A DNA stretch of 63,957 nucleotides from assembly GCA_947166305.1 (NCBI GenBank), contig CAMVDV010000017.1:1-63957 (forward strand). Direction: 5' to 3'. Below the pieces are notes generated by a model. That model did no database searches. It was not told the origin of the DNA and worked only from the letters and a program-made list of their open reading frames with translations. The position numbers and the translations under genes were made by a program. This document shows, piece after piece, positions 35,601 through 45,131 of this stretch. Origin of the DNA: an uncultured Prevotellaceae bacterium. GTDB taxonomy: Bacteria; Bacteroidota; Bacteroidia; Bacteroidales; Bacteroidaceae. Each line of letters begins with the position of its first letter. Position 1 is the stretch's first letter.

Positions 35601-37732
35601 TCCACTTCGGTACTCCCGAAGAGTTCGAGGACATCAAGGCAGAATATGTTGCTGCAGCCGACGAGTTCGATACCGAAGTCGTTGCAGAGCAAGCTCTCCT
35701 CGACGAGTATGAAGCAACAGTCAACGACATCAATGACTGCACAAACATGGAGGCTCTCTTCCGTGTGAACTACGACCTTGCTGCTTTGCGCGACAAGATT
35801 ACAGAAAGCGCCAAGGCATACGCCATCTATCAGGCCAAGGTTGATGAAGTCAATGCTTACCTGCAGGAGAACGCACTTGCCGAAAGCGAGGCTCTGACAA
35901 TCCTCAACAACTATCTGACAAGCGACGAGGAGAATGCCGAACTCTATCCCAACGGAACATCCGTCATCATTCTTGAGGACCACCTCCTGGCCGACAGCGT
36001 TGTCATCGCCGAGATTGACTTCCTCGAGGAACTCAAGGCTGCTGCCGTAGCTGCTGGCTATGTTGCAGGCACAGAGGTAAGCTCTCTCATCGTGAACCGC
36101 AGCTTCAAGGTGGCTGGCGAGACCCTCAAGGACGAAGCTGGCAACAACATCGGTCGCGAGGCTGAAGGTTGGAACGGCTATATCTACCGCACTGCCACTA
36201 ACGAAGACTTGACGATGTCTGCAGCAGAGTTCTGCAACGAGAACGCTAAGTTCGACGTCAACCAGACTCTCTCTAACCTGAAGAACGGCTTCTACAAGGT
36301 GACGCTCAACGCCGGCTTCCGTGCCAACGGCGACCTGCTGAGCTACAACTATGCTGCTATGGCATACGCCAACGACGTGAAGACCTTCATCCCCGTCATC
36401 CGCGAGGATGCAGTTGCCGACTCTGCTGATGCTTACCTCGGCACATACGCCGACAAGATGATCTACAATGCCGACTCCACCGAGAGCTACGGTCTTGGCA
36501 TCTGGGGTTGCGAGGGTGCTGCCCACGCATTCCTGCAGAACCGCTATCTTGTTACTCTCGTTGCTGAGGTAACAGACGGCACTCTGACCATCGGTCTGAA
36601 GAACGAAGGCACAACGAAGGGCGGTGACTGGACAGGTGCCGGCAACTTCCGCCTCTTCTACCTCGGCGAGACAGAAGCTGATGCAGAGGCTGCTCTCCAA
36701 GAGGTTGTTGGCTACAATGAAGCTCGCATCGCTACTCTGACAGAGATCTACACATCTTCGACCGAGGAGGAGGACTATTCTGCTGCTCCTGGCTTCGGTG
36801 TAGCCCAGAAGGACATCCTCACCAAGAACGGCAGCATTGCTACCTATGAAGCAGTGAAGACTGTCAGCGAGACCATGCAGGGCATCTATGATGCAAAGAA
36901 CGCTTACTACGACCTCTTCGTCGCTTCCGACAAGGTTTATGCCAAGTGGTTTGAATATGCAGGTGTGAATGCTGCTGAGGAAGCTGTCTATGTAGTAAGA
37001 GACGGTCTGGACGGAGGCGATCTGGACGAAGACGGTCGTCCGGACGGAGGTATTTATGCCGATGCAGAGGCTGCCAAGGCTGCCAAGACTCAGCTCTACA
37101 CCGACTATCCTTGCTATCTCGAGGTTAAGGGCCAGAAGGCTACGAACCTTGACTACACTCCCGACGAGTTTGCGCTTGACATTGTGACCACCGGCGTCAA
37201 TGCTTCTCTCGAGCTGACAGGTCTCTATGAGCCTCTTGCAGCTAATGAAGTCATCCTTGCGTTCGACTATATCGCTCCCGAGGATGTCGAAGGCGGCTAC
37301 ATGTACTATGAGACTCCGGGCCTCCTGACTGACATCAAGGAAGAGTTCGCTGTGATGCCTGCTACTGAGGACTGGACGACGGCTTACGTCAGCGTGGCTA
37401 AGGGCATGAAGTCCCACAACTTCGGTTCTGCTACTGACCACTCTATCTTCTGGAGCATCAGCAGCAAGGCTACGAAGGACAACAGCGTTGCCATCCAGGC
37501 TCGCAACTTCCGCTTCATCACGAAGGCTGAGATGAAGGCAGCTCAGGGCAAGACTCTGAACAGCCAGCTCGGCGACGTGAACAACGACGGCAACATCGAC
37601 ATTGCTGATGCAGTGAGCGTGCTGAACGTCATGGCTGAAGGCGGCGAAGACCTCACCGCTGACATCAACGGCGACGGCAAGGTGGACATTGCCGACTTCG
37701 TGACTGTACTGAACATGATGGCCGAGGAATAA
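32624..37732 (+). CDS. Giant secreted protein: four repeated beta domains, helical spacers and a dockerin
   Basis: This 1702-residue protein has a signal peptide (to about Ala29). Four copies of a roughly 165-residue module (about 30-200, 222-382, 525-690, 828-1005) share the signature RNWK-W-IY-ANF, then GWVLIDEK, then YQYFK and MQM-EF. They resemble discoidin-type ligand-binding folds. Between them lie helical spacers of about 100 residues (for example EKALLDQMAETIASVEACTD). A further beta domain (about 1150-1365) and a helical part precede the dockerin-like pair (LGDVNNDGNIDIADAVSVLN; DINGDGKVDIADFVTVLN) at the end. No catalytic motif is seen; a surface adhesin or glycan-binding scaffold is my best guess. 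It sits between the CotH protein and the fasciclin lipoprotein, and its modules resemble domains in the CotH protein. Confidence 0.75.
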   Translation: MKKVFTSSSTLWSCLFALAMMMTSQSAWAEYVKLTALSGSKNLSDGEGCAKLVDAVSTTKWGQSFDPSNPDRANAWVVVKAEKAVVPDWYFLLTGNDTGGNPGRNWKSWNIYGGNFASDAEAVRGSIEDPAAGGWTLIDERNGEALPQANFASQNFQFNEADGTTAYQYFWIEVLESVQGTDVYLQMSEWGLGTYGEFEKYLDDLANVQTGTDEPIVYTIISGDRNDGSGEGLDKLFDGKIDTKWGNGFTAKEFGATSNGAYFIVKTSREIAPTYYKLVTGTDNASWNHRNWKNWQIYGIAAADVQNGKPTRDQEGWVMLDNKANVTEEVLPDKNMFTVIFNLSEENTTAYQYFKVEIDEIMSGSGYMQMGEFSLGDEYTLAIDRQGILDGISYNPDVFAEKALLDQMAETIASVEACTDPFELGALNATVADLTSQIATSESNYAELITVRNQAINLINEENLFPEAMEYAQAWIAEDNAIAPSEEYPAGNFGYIKANRQLTGAEALAEAKRFSEYLIVNTAVVDDPIDVTYELVSGTTDNWNDSEGPASLIDGDRDNTKWGTATSGDRFIIFKSSDPIKPTYYGLVTGGDTDTYKDRNWKNWKIWAANFDSDEEATKDAEGWVLIDEKNNVGTDVLKTTNKYESYLNLSIGCTEPYQYFKIEVYHQGGMQMNEFTFYNQGNLQEYREGFISDFEDFNAEFEAGITAYKGYLDQYSAKFETLQNATNPSDVMKAYNDLNELKAQIEASADLYEAYMGVYEELSATPIESESLSAWFEGYSSENEGAGVKYIRGTHDYILETLSLDNEAIQAETDYLQSIINACNDGLYILLGGHTNNQWGDGFYGHLIDGIALNTTEIDPETGKEVTVNATKWGGDADINGNTYIIFRTADKTNPFFYTLTTGNDTGTYTSRNWGTWYIYGANFEGDGAATKDAEGWVLIDVKENIGQDRLHPVNAEPSYFGFSTETTEEYIYYKVVVTKAYSGNAIQMNELHFGTPEEFEDIKAEYVAAADEFDTEVVAEQALLDEYEATVNDINDCTNMEALFRVNYDLAALRDKITESAKAYAIYQAKVDEVNAYLQENALAESEALTILNNYLTSDEENAELYPNGTSVIILEDHLLADSVVIAEIDFLEELKAAAVAAGYVAGTEVSSLIVNRSFKVAGETLKDEAGNNIGREAEGWNGYIYRTATNEDLTMSAAEFCNENAKFDVNQTLSNLKNGFYKVTLNAGFRANGDLLSYNYAAMAYANDVKTFIPVIREDAVADSADAYLGTYADKMIYNADSTESYGLGIWGCEGAAHAFLQNRYLVTLVAEVTDGTLTIGLKNEGTTKGGDWTGAGNFRLFYLGETEADAEAALQEVVGYNEARIATLTEIYTSSTEEEDYSAAPGFGVAQKDILTKNGSIATYEAVKTVSETMQGIYDAKNAYYDLFVASDKVYAKWFEYAGVNAAEEAVYVVRDGLDGGDLDEDGRPDGGIYADAEAAKAAKTQLYTDYPCYLEVKGQKATNLDYTPDEFALDIVTTGVNASLELTGLYEPLAANEVILAFDYIAPEDVEGGYMYYETPGLLTDIKEEFAVMPATEDWTTAYVSVAKGMKSHNFGSATDHSIFWSISSKATKDNSVAIQARNFRFITKAEMKAAQGKTLNSQLGDVNNDGNIDIADAVSVLNVMAEGGEDLTADINGDGKVDIADFVTVLNMMAEE

Positions 37733-37768
37733 TGAACGAACCGGCTATCAGATAACACTCTCTATCAA

Positions 37769-37805
37769 TTCTCTTGGGTCAGGCTTCGTGCCTGACCCGA
37801 GAGAA
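37769..37805 (+). terminator. Hairpin terminator after the giant protein gene
   Basis: A 16-bp stem (37769-37784 with 37790-37805, one G-T pair) has a 5-base loop TTCGT. The U-tract is weak, so it may be leaky. Confidence 0.75.
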
Positions 37806-37813
37806 TATCTTTG
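37806..37813 (+). promoter_or_regulatory. -7 element for the fasciclin lipoprotein gene
   Basis: TATCTTTG matches TAnnTTTG and directly follows the terminator stem, 49 bases before ATG 37863. Confidence 0.55.
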
Positions 37814-37862
37814 TATATAATATAATAAGGTAAAAAGTAAATCACATTTTTTTCATCCGAAC

Positions 37863-40013
37863 ATGAGGAAACTTATCCTTTCACTCTCGGCGTTAGTCTT
37901 TATCATCTGTTCATGCACGGAGGACATCGACACCTCTGCGCGCTATGTCTTTAAGGAGAACACAGTGGCCAGTTATCTCGAGAAGCATCCCGAGTATTCG
38001 CAGTATCTGGAGTTGTCCAAGCACGTCCCGGTGAGTGGGAGGAGCAAGTCTTCCGTCTATCAGTTGCTCACTGCGCGTGGCAACTACACATGCTTTGCCC
38101 CCACCAACGAGGCCATCAATAAGTATTTGCAGGGGCTTGTTGAGGAAGGCTTGATAGCTGAGCCTTCGTGGGACGCATTTACCGACAGCCGAAAGCTCGA
38201 CTCTATCCGCAAGGTGGTCGTGCAGAACACTGTCATCGACGGAGGTGATATGGAGTCGCAGCGCTACACTATTGTGCTCATCTCCTCCTTTGGAAGCGGA
38301 AAAGAGAATGCAGAGTTCCCTCTGCCCAACATATACGACCATAAGATTACGGTGAGCACGAGCAAGAACGACACCATCTATCTGGACAAGGATTGCCCTA
38401 TCGACCCCATCAACTGCGACATCCCTGCCATCAACGGCGTGGTGCACCAGCTGCACAAGGTGATAGCGCCGAAGGACGAGTCGTGTGCCCGCTACATCCA
38501 GAACATTCTCGACGAGCAGCGCGAGGGTTACCTGATGTTTGCCAAGGCCTTGCAGGTGTGCGGACTGCTCGACACCCTCTCTGCCGTGCGCGACGAGGCC
38601 TACGAGTCGCTCTATCAGGCCGAAGGCGAGGCCCTCGACATGCAGAACTACATGGACAAGGGCGGCTACGACATGACCAACATTGCCGGCGACCCGCACG
38701 CCTATGCGCCCGAGCACCGCAAGTATGGCTTCACACTCTTCTGCGAGACGGACGAGTTCTGGCAGTCGCAGGGCATCGACCCCAAGGCTTCCGATGCCGT
38801 GGAGAAGCTTCAGGAGTGGATTGTCTCGCACAATATGTACCTCAGCGACGGAGGATATCAGGTCAACACCGACTACACTTCGCCCAAGAATATGCTTCAC
38901 CAGTGGCTTGTCTATCACATCCTGCCGATGAGGATTCCCGCTAACAAGCTTGTCTATCACTGTAATGAGAACGGATACTTTTATGGTACCGTCAACAAGT
39001 ACACGATTCCTGTCTTCGAGTGGTATCCTGTCTTCGGAGGCGGCAGGCTGCTCAAGATATACGAGAGTGCCGAGAGCAATGGCATCTATCTGAACAGCTT
39101 CCCGGAGCGCAACAATGGCATCACCGAGGACGGCCACGAGGGCTACTGTGCCCCTGAGAAACGAGGCGTGCTCATCGAGACGAACAGCGAGAAGGCCGTC
39201 GTGACAGACATTGTCAATGCTTGCATCTATCCTATAGCCAGTCCTCTGGGCTACAACGATGCGGTGCGTGAGAACTTGGGCAAGGAGCGCATCCGCTTCG
39301 ACCTCTTCGCTCTTTTCCCCGAGGCCATCACCAATGGCATCCGCCGCGCCGACAGTCCGCTGGGCAAGTGGCAGCATGTCTTCGTCTCGCTCTACAACCG
39401 TTACCAGTACTTCGACAACATGAAGATAATGAACGAAGAGACGCACTTCATCCACTACAATGGCTATAGGGCCAACTGGGCCAACTATAGCGGCGACGAG
39501 GACAAGGCTTTCGGTCATTTCGACATCATGTTCCGCCTGCCGCCCGTGCCGGTCCGCAACACCTACGAGTTCCGCTACAAGCTGCTCGCCACGGCGGCGC
39601 GCGGCATCGTGCAGGTCTATTTCGGCAGCGACCCCAACAATCTGCCCGTGGCAGGCATCCCTATCGACATGACGAAGAACGTTGAGGCCTTCTTCGGCGA
39701 GGGTGCCACTTGGGCCGACTTGAGTGACAACGGAAAGGACGACGATGCCATCATCGACATCGACCATAAGCTCCGCAACCACGGCCTGATGAAGGCCACG
39801 AAGCACGAGCACGACAGCCAGGTGGCACGCGACAAGAACAACTGCAGCCGACACATCATCGTGCGTCAGACGCTCGATCCGGGCGAGACCTACTACGTCC
39901 GCTTCAAGTCCGTACAGCCCGACCTCACCCGCCCCGAGCTCTATCTCGACTACTTCGAGTACTGCCCGAAGGAAATCTTCGACAGTCCGGAGAAACCCGA
40001 GGACATCTGGTAA
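37863..40013 (+). CDS. Fasciclin-domain lipoprotein
   Basis: This 716-residue protein has a lipobox (FIICSC, Cys18). Residues about 35-210 resemble a fasciclin domain (VYQLLTARGNYTCFAPTNEA, then NCDIPAINGVVHQLHKVI). The rest is a long beta-rich region, ending FDSPEKPEDIW. The partial gene at 62268-63957 is a clear paralogue with the same order and nearly the same ending (YDNPENPEDIW). Such proteins are often linked to SusC/SusD loci in Bacteroidetes, but none is in this window. A cell-surface adhesion or glycan role is inferred. Confidence 0.85.
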   Translation: MRKLILSLSALVFIICSCTEDIDTSARYVFKENTVASYLEKHPEYSQYLELSKHVPVSGRSKSSVYQLLTARGNYTCFAPTNEAINKYLQGLVEEGLIAEPSWDAFTDSRKLDSIRKVVVQNTVIDGGDMESQRYTIVLISSFGSGKENAEFPLPNIYDHKITVSTSKNDTIYLDKDCPIDPINCDIPAINGVVHQLHKVIAPKDESCARYIQNILDEQREGYLMFAKALQVCGLLDTLSAVRDEAYESLYQAEGEALDMQNYMDKGGYDMTNIAGDPHAYAPEHRKYGFTLFCETDEFWQSQGIDPKASDAVEKLQEWIVSHNMYLSDGGYQVNTDYTSPKNMLHQWLVYHILPMRIPANKLVYHCNENGYFYGTVNKYTIPVFEWYPVFGGGRLLKIYESAESNGIYLNSFPERNNGITEDGHEGYCAPEKRGVLIETNSEKAVVTDIVNACIYPIASPLGYNDAVRENLGKERIRFDLFALFPEAITNGIRRADSPLGKWQHVFVSLYNRYQYFDNMKIMNEETHFIHYNGYRANWANYSGDEDKAFGHFDIMFRLPPVPVRNTYEFRYKLLATAARGIVQVYFGSDPNNLPVAGIPIDMTKNVEAFFGEGATWADLSDNGKDDDAIIDIDHKLRNHGLMKATKHEHDSQVARDKNNCSRHIIVRQTLDPGETYYVRFKSVQPDLTRPELYLDYFEYCPKEIFDSPEKPEDIW

Positions 40014-40054
40014 GAACTCCGCTGCCGACACTGCGGCATGGCAGCTCGGCAAAC

Positions 40055-40142
40055 GCCGCGTGCGACGATGACCAACGCCGCGTGCGGCGACGCCCGACTT
40101 CGCGTGCGACGATTGGCATCGCCGCACGCGAAGTTTTCAGCC
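40055..40142. repeat. 22-bp periodic array, 4 units, GC-rich core
   Basis: Units start at 40055, 40077, 40099 and 40121. The first three carry GCGTGCGACGAT-like cores; the fourth is inverted (GCCGCACGCGAAG), pairing with the third to make a hairpin around TTGG. It lies in the 185-base gap before the GH29 gene. Confidence 0.9.
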
Positions 40143-40198
40143 CTCCCTCGCCGCCCTGTCTGGCTTCGCCAACTGCTTAATCCACAATCAACTGCATT

Positions 40199-41572
40199 AT
40201 GAGACGTATTCTCCTTCTCCCCCTGCTCCTGCTCGCGTGCCTCTGTGCCGCCGGCCAGCAGCGTTCGCTCCGTGAGCTCCAGCAAGCCTTCGTCGACCTG
40301 AGGTTCGGCATGTTCATACACTACGGCATGCCCACCTATTCCACCGAGGATTGGCCCGACCCCGACCAGCCTGTGTCCGACTTCCAGCCCACCCATCTCG
40401 ACTGCCAGCAGTGGGCCAAGGCCGCCAAGAGCGCGGGCATGACCTACGGATGCCTCACCACGAAGCACCACAGCGGCTTCTGCATCTGGGACACACGCAC
40501 GACCGACTATTGCTCCACGAAGTCGCCGGCACACATCGACGTCGTCCGTCAGTACGTCGACGCCTTCCGCGAGGAGGGACTCGGCGTGATGTTCTACTTC
40601 AGCATCCTCGACACTCACCACCGCATCCGCCCGGGTCACATCCGCAGGGAGCACACCAAGTTCATCAAGCGGCAGCTCCGCGAACTGCTCACGCACTACG
40701 GTCCCGTCGCAGCCCTCATCATCGACGGCTGGGATGCCCCGTGGTCCCGCATCTCCTACGACGAGATTCCGTTCCCCGAAATCTACGCCTACGTCAAAAG
40801 CCTTCAGCCCGACTGCTTAGTCATGGACCTCAATGCCGCCAAGTACCCGCGCGAAGGCCTCTTCTACACCGACATCAAGAGCTACGAGCAAGGCGCCGGA
40901 CAGAAGATCAGCACGGCCGACAACCAGCTCCCCGCCTTGGCTTGCCTCCCCCTCCAGCGCACTTGGTTCTGGAAGGCCTCCATGCCCACCGACAAACTCA
41001 AGGACGTCCGCCGCCTCGTCGACGAGAACATACGCCCCTACAACGAGGCCTACTGCAACTTCATCCTCAACGTTGCCCCCAATCGCGACGGACGCATGGA
41101 CACCAACGCACTCCTCGCCCTCCGCGAGATAGGCCAAATCTGGAGGCACCAAGGGCCCACCAAGCCGCTACCCCCCTGCGAGCCACCCATCGTCCTGAAG
41201 AACCTCGCCAAACATCGCCCTACGGAATACTCCTGGAGCAACGACTATGGCATCGGCGACTTTGCCTGCGACGACGACTTCGCCTCGGCCTGGACGTCCC
41301 ACCCCTCCGTCCGTCAGCCCTGGTGGGAGGTCGACCTCAAGGGCAGCCCCAGCATCTCCCTCGTCACCATCCTCGAGGAGAAGCAAGGCAGTCTGCAGGC
41401 CTACCGCATCGATTGCCTGCGTTCCGGCCGATGGCACACGCTCTTCGACGGCCCGGCACCCGCCTGTCGACTCAAGCAGCACCGCTTCCCGCCCGTCAAG
41501 GCCGACAAAGTGCGCATCACCATCACCCAGCATCAGGGAAAAATGGCACTTTGCGAGGTCGGCGTCTACTAA
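40199..41572 (+). CDS. Secreted GH29 alpha-L-fucosidase
   Basis: This 457-residue protein has a signal peptide (MRRILLLPLLLLACLCAAG). The GH29 barrel shows FGMFIHYGMPTYSTEDWP, the TTKHHSGFCIWDT motif (about 87-100) and the likely nucleophile Asp176 (ALIIDGWDAPW). The acid/base residue is not obvious by eye. A discoidin-like C-terminal domain (about 340-457) follows. GH29 enzymes release fucose from host or plant glycans. Its position next to surface glycan-binding candidates suggests host-glycan use, which is inference. Confidence 0.9.
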   Translation: MRRILLLPLLLLACLCAAGQQRSLRELQQAFVDLRFGMFIHYGMPTYSTEDWPDPDQPVSDFQPTHLDCQQWAKAAKSAGMTYGCLTTKHHSGFCIWDTRTTDYCSTKSPAHIDVVRQYVDAFREEGLGVMFYFSILDTHHRIRPGHIRREHTKFIKRQLRELLTHYGPVAALIIDGWDAPWSRISYDEIPFPEIYAYVKSLQPDCLVMDLNAAKYPREGLFYTDIKSYEQGAGQKISTADNQLPALACLPLQRTWFWKASMPTDKLKDVRRLVDENIRPYNEAYCNFILNVAPNRDGRMDTNALLALREIGQIWRHQGPTKPLPPCEPPIVLKNLAKHRPTEYSWSNDYGIGDFACDDDFASAWTSHPSVRQPWWEVDLKGSPSISLVTILEEKQGSLQAYRIDCLRSGRWHTLFDGPAPACRLKQHRFPPVKADKVRITITQHQGKMALCEVGVY

Positions 41573-41587
41573 AGATTAACCCACACT

Positions 41588-41629
41588 TGCCCTTTCTGCT
41601 CAGAATATGACAGATAGGGCATTTTTTTT
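41588..41629 (+). terminator. Intrinsic terminator after the fucosidase gene
   Basis: TGCCCTTTCTG (41588-41598) pairs with CAGATAGGGCA (41611-41621) with two mismatches, followed by eight T (41622-41629). Confidence 0.8.
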
Positions 41630-41639
41630 AGGCTTCGGC

Positions 41640-41670
41640 ATTGATAATCCAAAGGTTTTTTGTACCTTCG
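41640..41670 (+). promoter_or_regulatory. Near-consensus promoter of the V-ATPase operon
   Basis: ATTG at 41640-41643 and TACCTTCG at 41663-41670 are 19 bases apart, one mismatch each from TTTG and TAnnTTTG. ATG 41704 follows at 34 bases. Confidence 0.55.
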
Positions 41671-41703
41671 TGCCGAAAATTGCATTAATACACCAAAAAC
41701 GTA

Positions 41704-42291
41704 ATGGAAAAGATACAAGAACTCACCGAAAAACTCCTCCGCGAAGGCGTGGAGAAAGGTCAGGCCGAAGCCCAGAACATCATCGCGCAGGCCAAGCAGC
41801 AGGCAGAGCAAATCATCGAGGAAGCCCGCCGCCAAGCCCAGGACATCGAAGCCGCTGCACAGAAGAAAGCCAGTGAGACGGCTGCCAACACTCGCAACGA
41901 GCTCAAGATGTACACAGGCCAGGCCATGAGCGCCCTCAAGAGCGAAATCACCAACGTCCTCACCGACGGTGTCGTCAAGGAAGCCACCGCAGGTCTCACC
42001 GCCAGTCCCGACTTCCTCGGACAGTTTGCCGTGGCCCTCGCAGAGAAATGGAGCAGCGATGAACCCATCGTCATCTCCAGCAACCAGGCAGAAAGCCTCA
42101 AGGCATACTTCGCAGCCAAGGCAAAGGCACTGCTCGACAAGGGCGTCACCATCAACAAGGTCAACGGCAAGGACACACTCCTCAGCATCGCTCCGGCCGA
42201 CGGCAGCTACAAGGTCAACTTCGGAGAACAAGAGTTCGAAGCCTATTTCAAGAACTTCCTGCGCCCGCAGCTCGTCGAAATGCTGTTTTAG
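41704..42291 (+). CDS. atpE: V-type ATPase subunit E (peripheral stalk)
   Basis: This 195-residue protein has a long charged N-terminal helix (EKIQELTEKLLREGVEKGQA, continuing to about 75) that would form the peripheral stalk. A globular C-terminal part ends FKNFLRPQLVEMLF. It is the first gene of the E, DUF2764, A, B series, the order known in Bacteroidales. Subunit E bridges the catalytic head and membrane sector. Identity is supported by fold pattern and operon position. Confidence 0.88.
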   Translation: MEKIQELTEKLLREGVEKGQAEAQNIIAQAKQQAEQIIEEARRQAQDIEAAAQKKASETAANTRNELKMYTGQAMSALKSEITNVLTDGVVKEATAGLTASPDFLGQFAVALAEKWSSDEPIVISSNQAESLKAYFAAKAKALLDKGVTINKVNGKDTLLSIAPADGSYKVNFGEQEFEAYFKNFLRPQLVEMLF

Positions 42292-42389
42292 GGTTATAAG
42301 GTTATATGGTCATGAGGTCGCTTCGCTTTCAGACTTTAACGTGAACGCACCTCACAACCTCACAACCTAAAACCTCAAAACCTAAAGAT

Positions 42390-43268
42390 ATGGCCAATTA
42401 CTATTGCATGATAGCCGGTTTGCCCGACATCGACCTGCAGGACACAAAGCCCGGACTGACCATCGAGGACATGCGAGAGCAGTGCGACGAGGTGCTCACC
42501 AAGCCCGACAGGAAGCTCCTCTTCTACTTCTTCCTGCGCTTCGACTGCATCAACCTCGTCCGTCTGCTCAAGGACCCCGAGGCCAGCATCGACCAATGGG
42601 GCAACTTCTCGCTCGAACAGCTGCGCGACCTCATCACCAGCGCCACGGAGCTCAACTTCAACGTCCATCGCTATCCAGCCTTCATGAGCATCTTTGCGCG
42701 TGAATATGCCTTCAATAAGGACAAGGCAGGCTATTTCCCCGAGGACGAGATGGCCTTCCAGTTCCTCGACTACGCCATCAAGACCTGCCCCAACCGCATG
42801 ATGCGGCGCTGGTACAAGCTCAACCTCGACATCACAAACATCCTCACCGCCATGCTTGCACGCTCGCAGGGATGGAGCATAGGCGACTTCATAAAAGGAG
42901 AAGGCGAGGTGCAGGATATGATAAGAGAGAACAAAACCAAGGACTTCAACCTCGGCCTCGAGTATGACTACATTCCTCAGCTCATGAAGATCGTGGATGA
43001 AGAAGACCCAGTCCGCAAGGAAAAGATGATAGACGCCTTCAAGTGGGTCTGGCTCGACGAGCGCACCTTCTTCGAACCCTTCAGCATGGAAGCCGTCTTC
43101 GCCTACCTCTGCAAGCTCCAGATGCAGCAGCGATGGGCAAAACTCGACCCCGAGCGAGGCAAGGAAACCTTCCAGAAAATCATCGACGACCTCAGAGGCG
43201 AAGCCAAAGTGCCCGATGAGTTCCTCGCACCAGGCATCGCCGCCGGCAGGAAAACCATGACGAAATAA
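42390..43268 (+). CDS. DUF2764 protein of the V-ATPase operon
   Basis: This 292-residue protein (MANYYCMIAGLPDIDLQDTK) lies between subunits E and A. DUF2764 members are found in this position in Bacteroidetes V-ATPase operons and may replace subunit C, which is otherwise missing. It is rich in helices with no membrane segment. The function is inferred from context. The 98-base gap before it carries an AACCTCAC-type simple repeat. Confidence 0.85.
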   Translation: MANYYCMIAGLPDIDLQDTKPGLTIEDMREQCDEVLTKPDRKLLFYFFLRFDCINLVRLLKDPEASIDQWGNFSLEQLRDLITSATELNFNVHRYPAFMSIFAREYAFNKDKAGYFPEDEMAFQFLDYAIKTCPNRMMRRWYKLNLDITNILTAMLARSQGWSIGDFIKGEGEVQDMIRENKTKDFNLGLEYDYIPQLMKIVDEEDPVRKEKMIDAFKWVWLDERTFFEPFSMEAVFAYLCKLQMQQRWAKLDPERGKETFQKIIDDLRGEAKVPDEFLAPGIAAGRKTMTK

Positions 43269-43314
43269 CGTTATATCGTAATAACGAAAGAATAACATAA
43301 CACAACAAGATAAA

Positions 43315-45057
43315 ATGACAAAAGGAATTGTAAGTGGCGTTGTCGCCAACATGGTCACGCTCCAAGTGGACGGGCCGGTGCTCCAAGGCGAGATATGCTA
43401 CATCACAACAGGTGGCGACCGACTGATGGCCGAGGTCATCAAGGTGGTAGGCAGGGACGTGTATGTGCAAGTCTTCGAGAGCACACGCGGCCTCAAGGTC
43501 GGTGCCGAAGCAGAGTTCACAGGACACATGCTCGAGATACAGCTCGGCCCGGGTATGCTCAGCCACAATTACGACGGACTGCAGAACGACCTCGACAAGA
43601 TGGAGGGCGTCTTCCTCAAGCGCGGCGAATACACCGAGGCGCTCGACGGCGAACGCCTCTGGGACTTCGAGCCCATCGTGAAGGCTGGCGACAAAGTGCA
43701 GGCCAGCGACTGGCTCGGCAAGGTGGAGGAGAACCATCAGCCCCTCAAAATAATGGCTCCTTTCCAGATGGAAGGCACGGCCACCGTCAAGAGCATCGCC
43801 GCGAAGGGGCAGTACAAGATTCACGACACCATTGCCGTCCTGACCGACGAGAAAGGAAACGACATCCAGGTCGACATGGTGCAGCACTGGCCAGTAAAGT
43901 TCGCCATGACCAACTACAAGGAGAAGCCTCGCCCATTCAAGTTGCTCGAGACAGGCGTCCGCACCATCGACACGTTCAACCCCATTGTGGAAGGCGGCAC
44001 AGGCTTCATCCCCGGTCCCTTCGGTACAGGCAAGACAGTGCTGCAGCACGCAATCTCGAAGCAGGCAGAGGCCGACATCGTCATCATCGCTGCTTGCGGT
44101 GAACGCGCCAACGAGGTTGTGGAAATCTTCACCGAGTTCCCCGAGCTGGTCGACCCGCATACAGGCCGAAAGCTCATGGAGCGTACCATCATCATCGCTA
44201 ACACTTCCAACATGCCCGTCGCTGCCCGCGAGGCTTCCGTCTATACAGCCATGACGATGGCCGAGTACTATCGTTCGATGGGACTGCGTGTCCTCTTGAT
44301 GGCCGACTCCACGTCGCGCTGGGCACAGGCACTGCGTGAGATGTCGAACCGCATGGAAGAACTGCCTGGCCCCGATGCCTTCCCGATGGACCTCGGTGCC
44401 CTCATCTCGAACTTCTACGGTCGTGCCGGCTATGTCATCCTGAATAATGGCGAGGTTGGCTCTGTCACGTTCCTCGGAACAGTGTCGCCTGCAGGCGGTA
44501 ACTTGAAGGAGCCGGTGACAGAAAACACCAAGAAGGTGGCCCGTTGCTTCTACGCTCTCGAGCAAGACCGTGCCGACAAGAAGCGTTATCCTGCCGTCAA
44601 CCCCATCGACTCCTACTCCAAGTACCTCGAGTATCCCGAGTTTGCAGAATATATTAAAGGTCACATCAACGAGGAATGGATTCCGAAAGTGCTCGACCTC
44701 AAGACACGTATGCAGCGAGGCAAGGAGATAGCCGAGCAGATAAACATCCTTGGCGACGACGGTGTGCCCGTTGATTATCATATTGTCTTCTGGAAGTCGG
44801 AGGTCATCGACTACGTCATCCTCCAGCAGGATGCCTTCGACGAAGTGGATGCCGTGACGCCCCTCGAGCGTCAGGAGGAGATACTCAACCTCGTGACAGC
44901 CATCTGCGAGAAGGATGACTACAAGTTCGACACCTTCCTCGACGTCATCGACTATTTCAAGAAGCTCATCAACCTCTGCAAGCAGATGAACTACTCGCAG
45001 TACAAGAGCGAGCAGTACTACGACTACAAGAAGCAAATTGACTCTCTTATTAGTTAA
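43315..45057 (+). CDS. atpA: V-type ATPase catalytic subunit A
   Basis: This 580-residue protein has the normal length for the A subunit. The P-loop is GPFGTGKT at about residues 237-244, with ERANEV following ([20 protein letters not shown]). The bulge domain typical of subunit A is present (GFIPGPFG after a long N-terminal beta part). It binds and hydrolyses or makes ATP and drives ion movement together with the membrane sector, which is not in this window. Confidence 0.96.
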   Translation: MTKGIVSGVVANMVTLQVDGPVLQGEICYITTGGDRLMAEVIKVVGRDVYVQVFESTRGLKVGAEAEFTGHMLEIQLGPGMLSHNYDGLQNDLDKMEGVFLKRGEYTEALDGERLWDFEPIVKAGDKVQASDWLGKVEENHQPLKIMAPFQMEGTATVKSIAAKGQYKIHDTIAVLTDEKGNDIQVDMVQHWPVKFAMTNYKEKPRPFKLLETGVRTIDTFNPIVEGGTGFIPGPFGTGKTVLQHAISKQAEADIVIIAACGERANEVVEIFTEFPELVDPHTGRKLMERTIIIANTSNMPVAAREASVYTAMTMAEYYRSMGLRVLLMADSTSRWAQALREMSNRMEELPGPDAFPMDLGALISNFYGRAGYVILNNGEVGSVTFLGTVSPAGGNLKEPVTENTKKVARCFYALEQDRADKKRYPAVNPIDSYSKYLEYPEFAEYIKGHINEEWIPKVLDLKTRMQRGKEIAEQINILGDDGVPVDYHIVFWKSEVIDYVILQQDAFDEVDAVTPLERQEEILNLVTAICEKDDYKFDTFLDVIDYFKKLINLCKQMNYSQYKSEQYYDYKKQIDSLIS

Positions 45058-45131
45058 GAATTAAGAGTTAAGAGTTAAGAAAGATAGAAAGAAATCGTAA
45101 ATCGTAAATCTGTAAATTGTAAATTAATAAG

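Noticed and set aside
34274..37441. 1055-residue minus-strand frame opposite the giant protein
   Set aside because: Shadow frame without motifs; the plus strand has signal peptide, repeats and a dockerin.
37911..40127. 738-residue minus-strand frame opposite the fasciclin gene
   Set aside because: Shadow frame; the plus strand is a lipoprotein with a paralogue at the window end.
40351..41610. 419-residue frame in another plus frame over GH29
   Set aside because: Arg/Pro/His-rich mirror of the GH29 gene with no domain.
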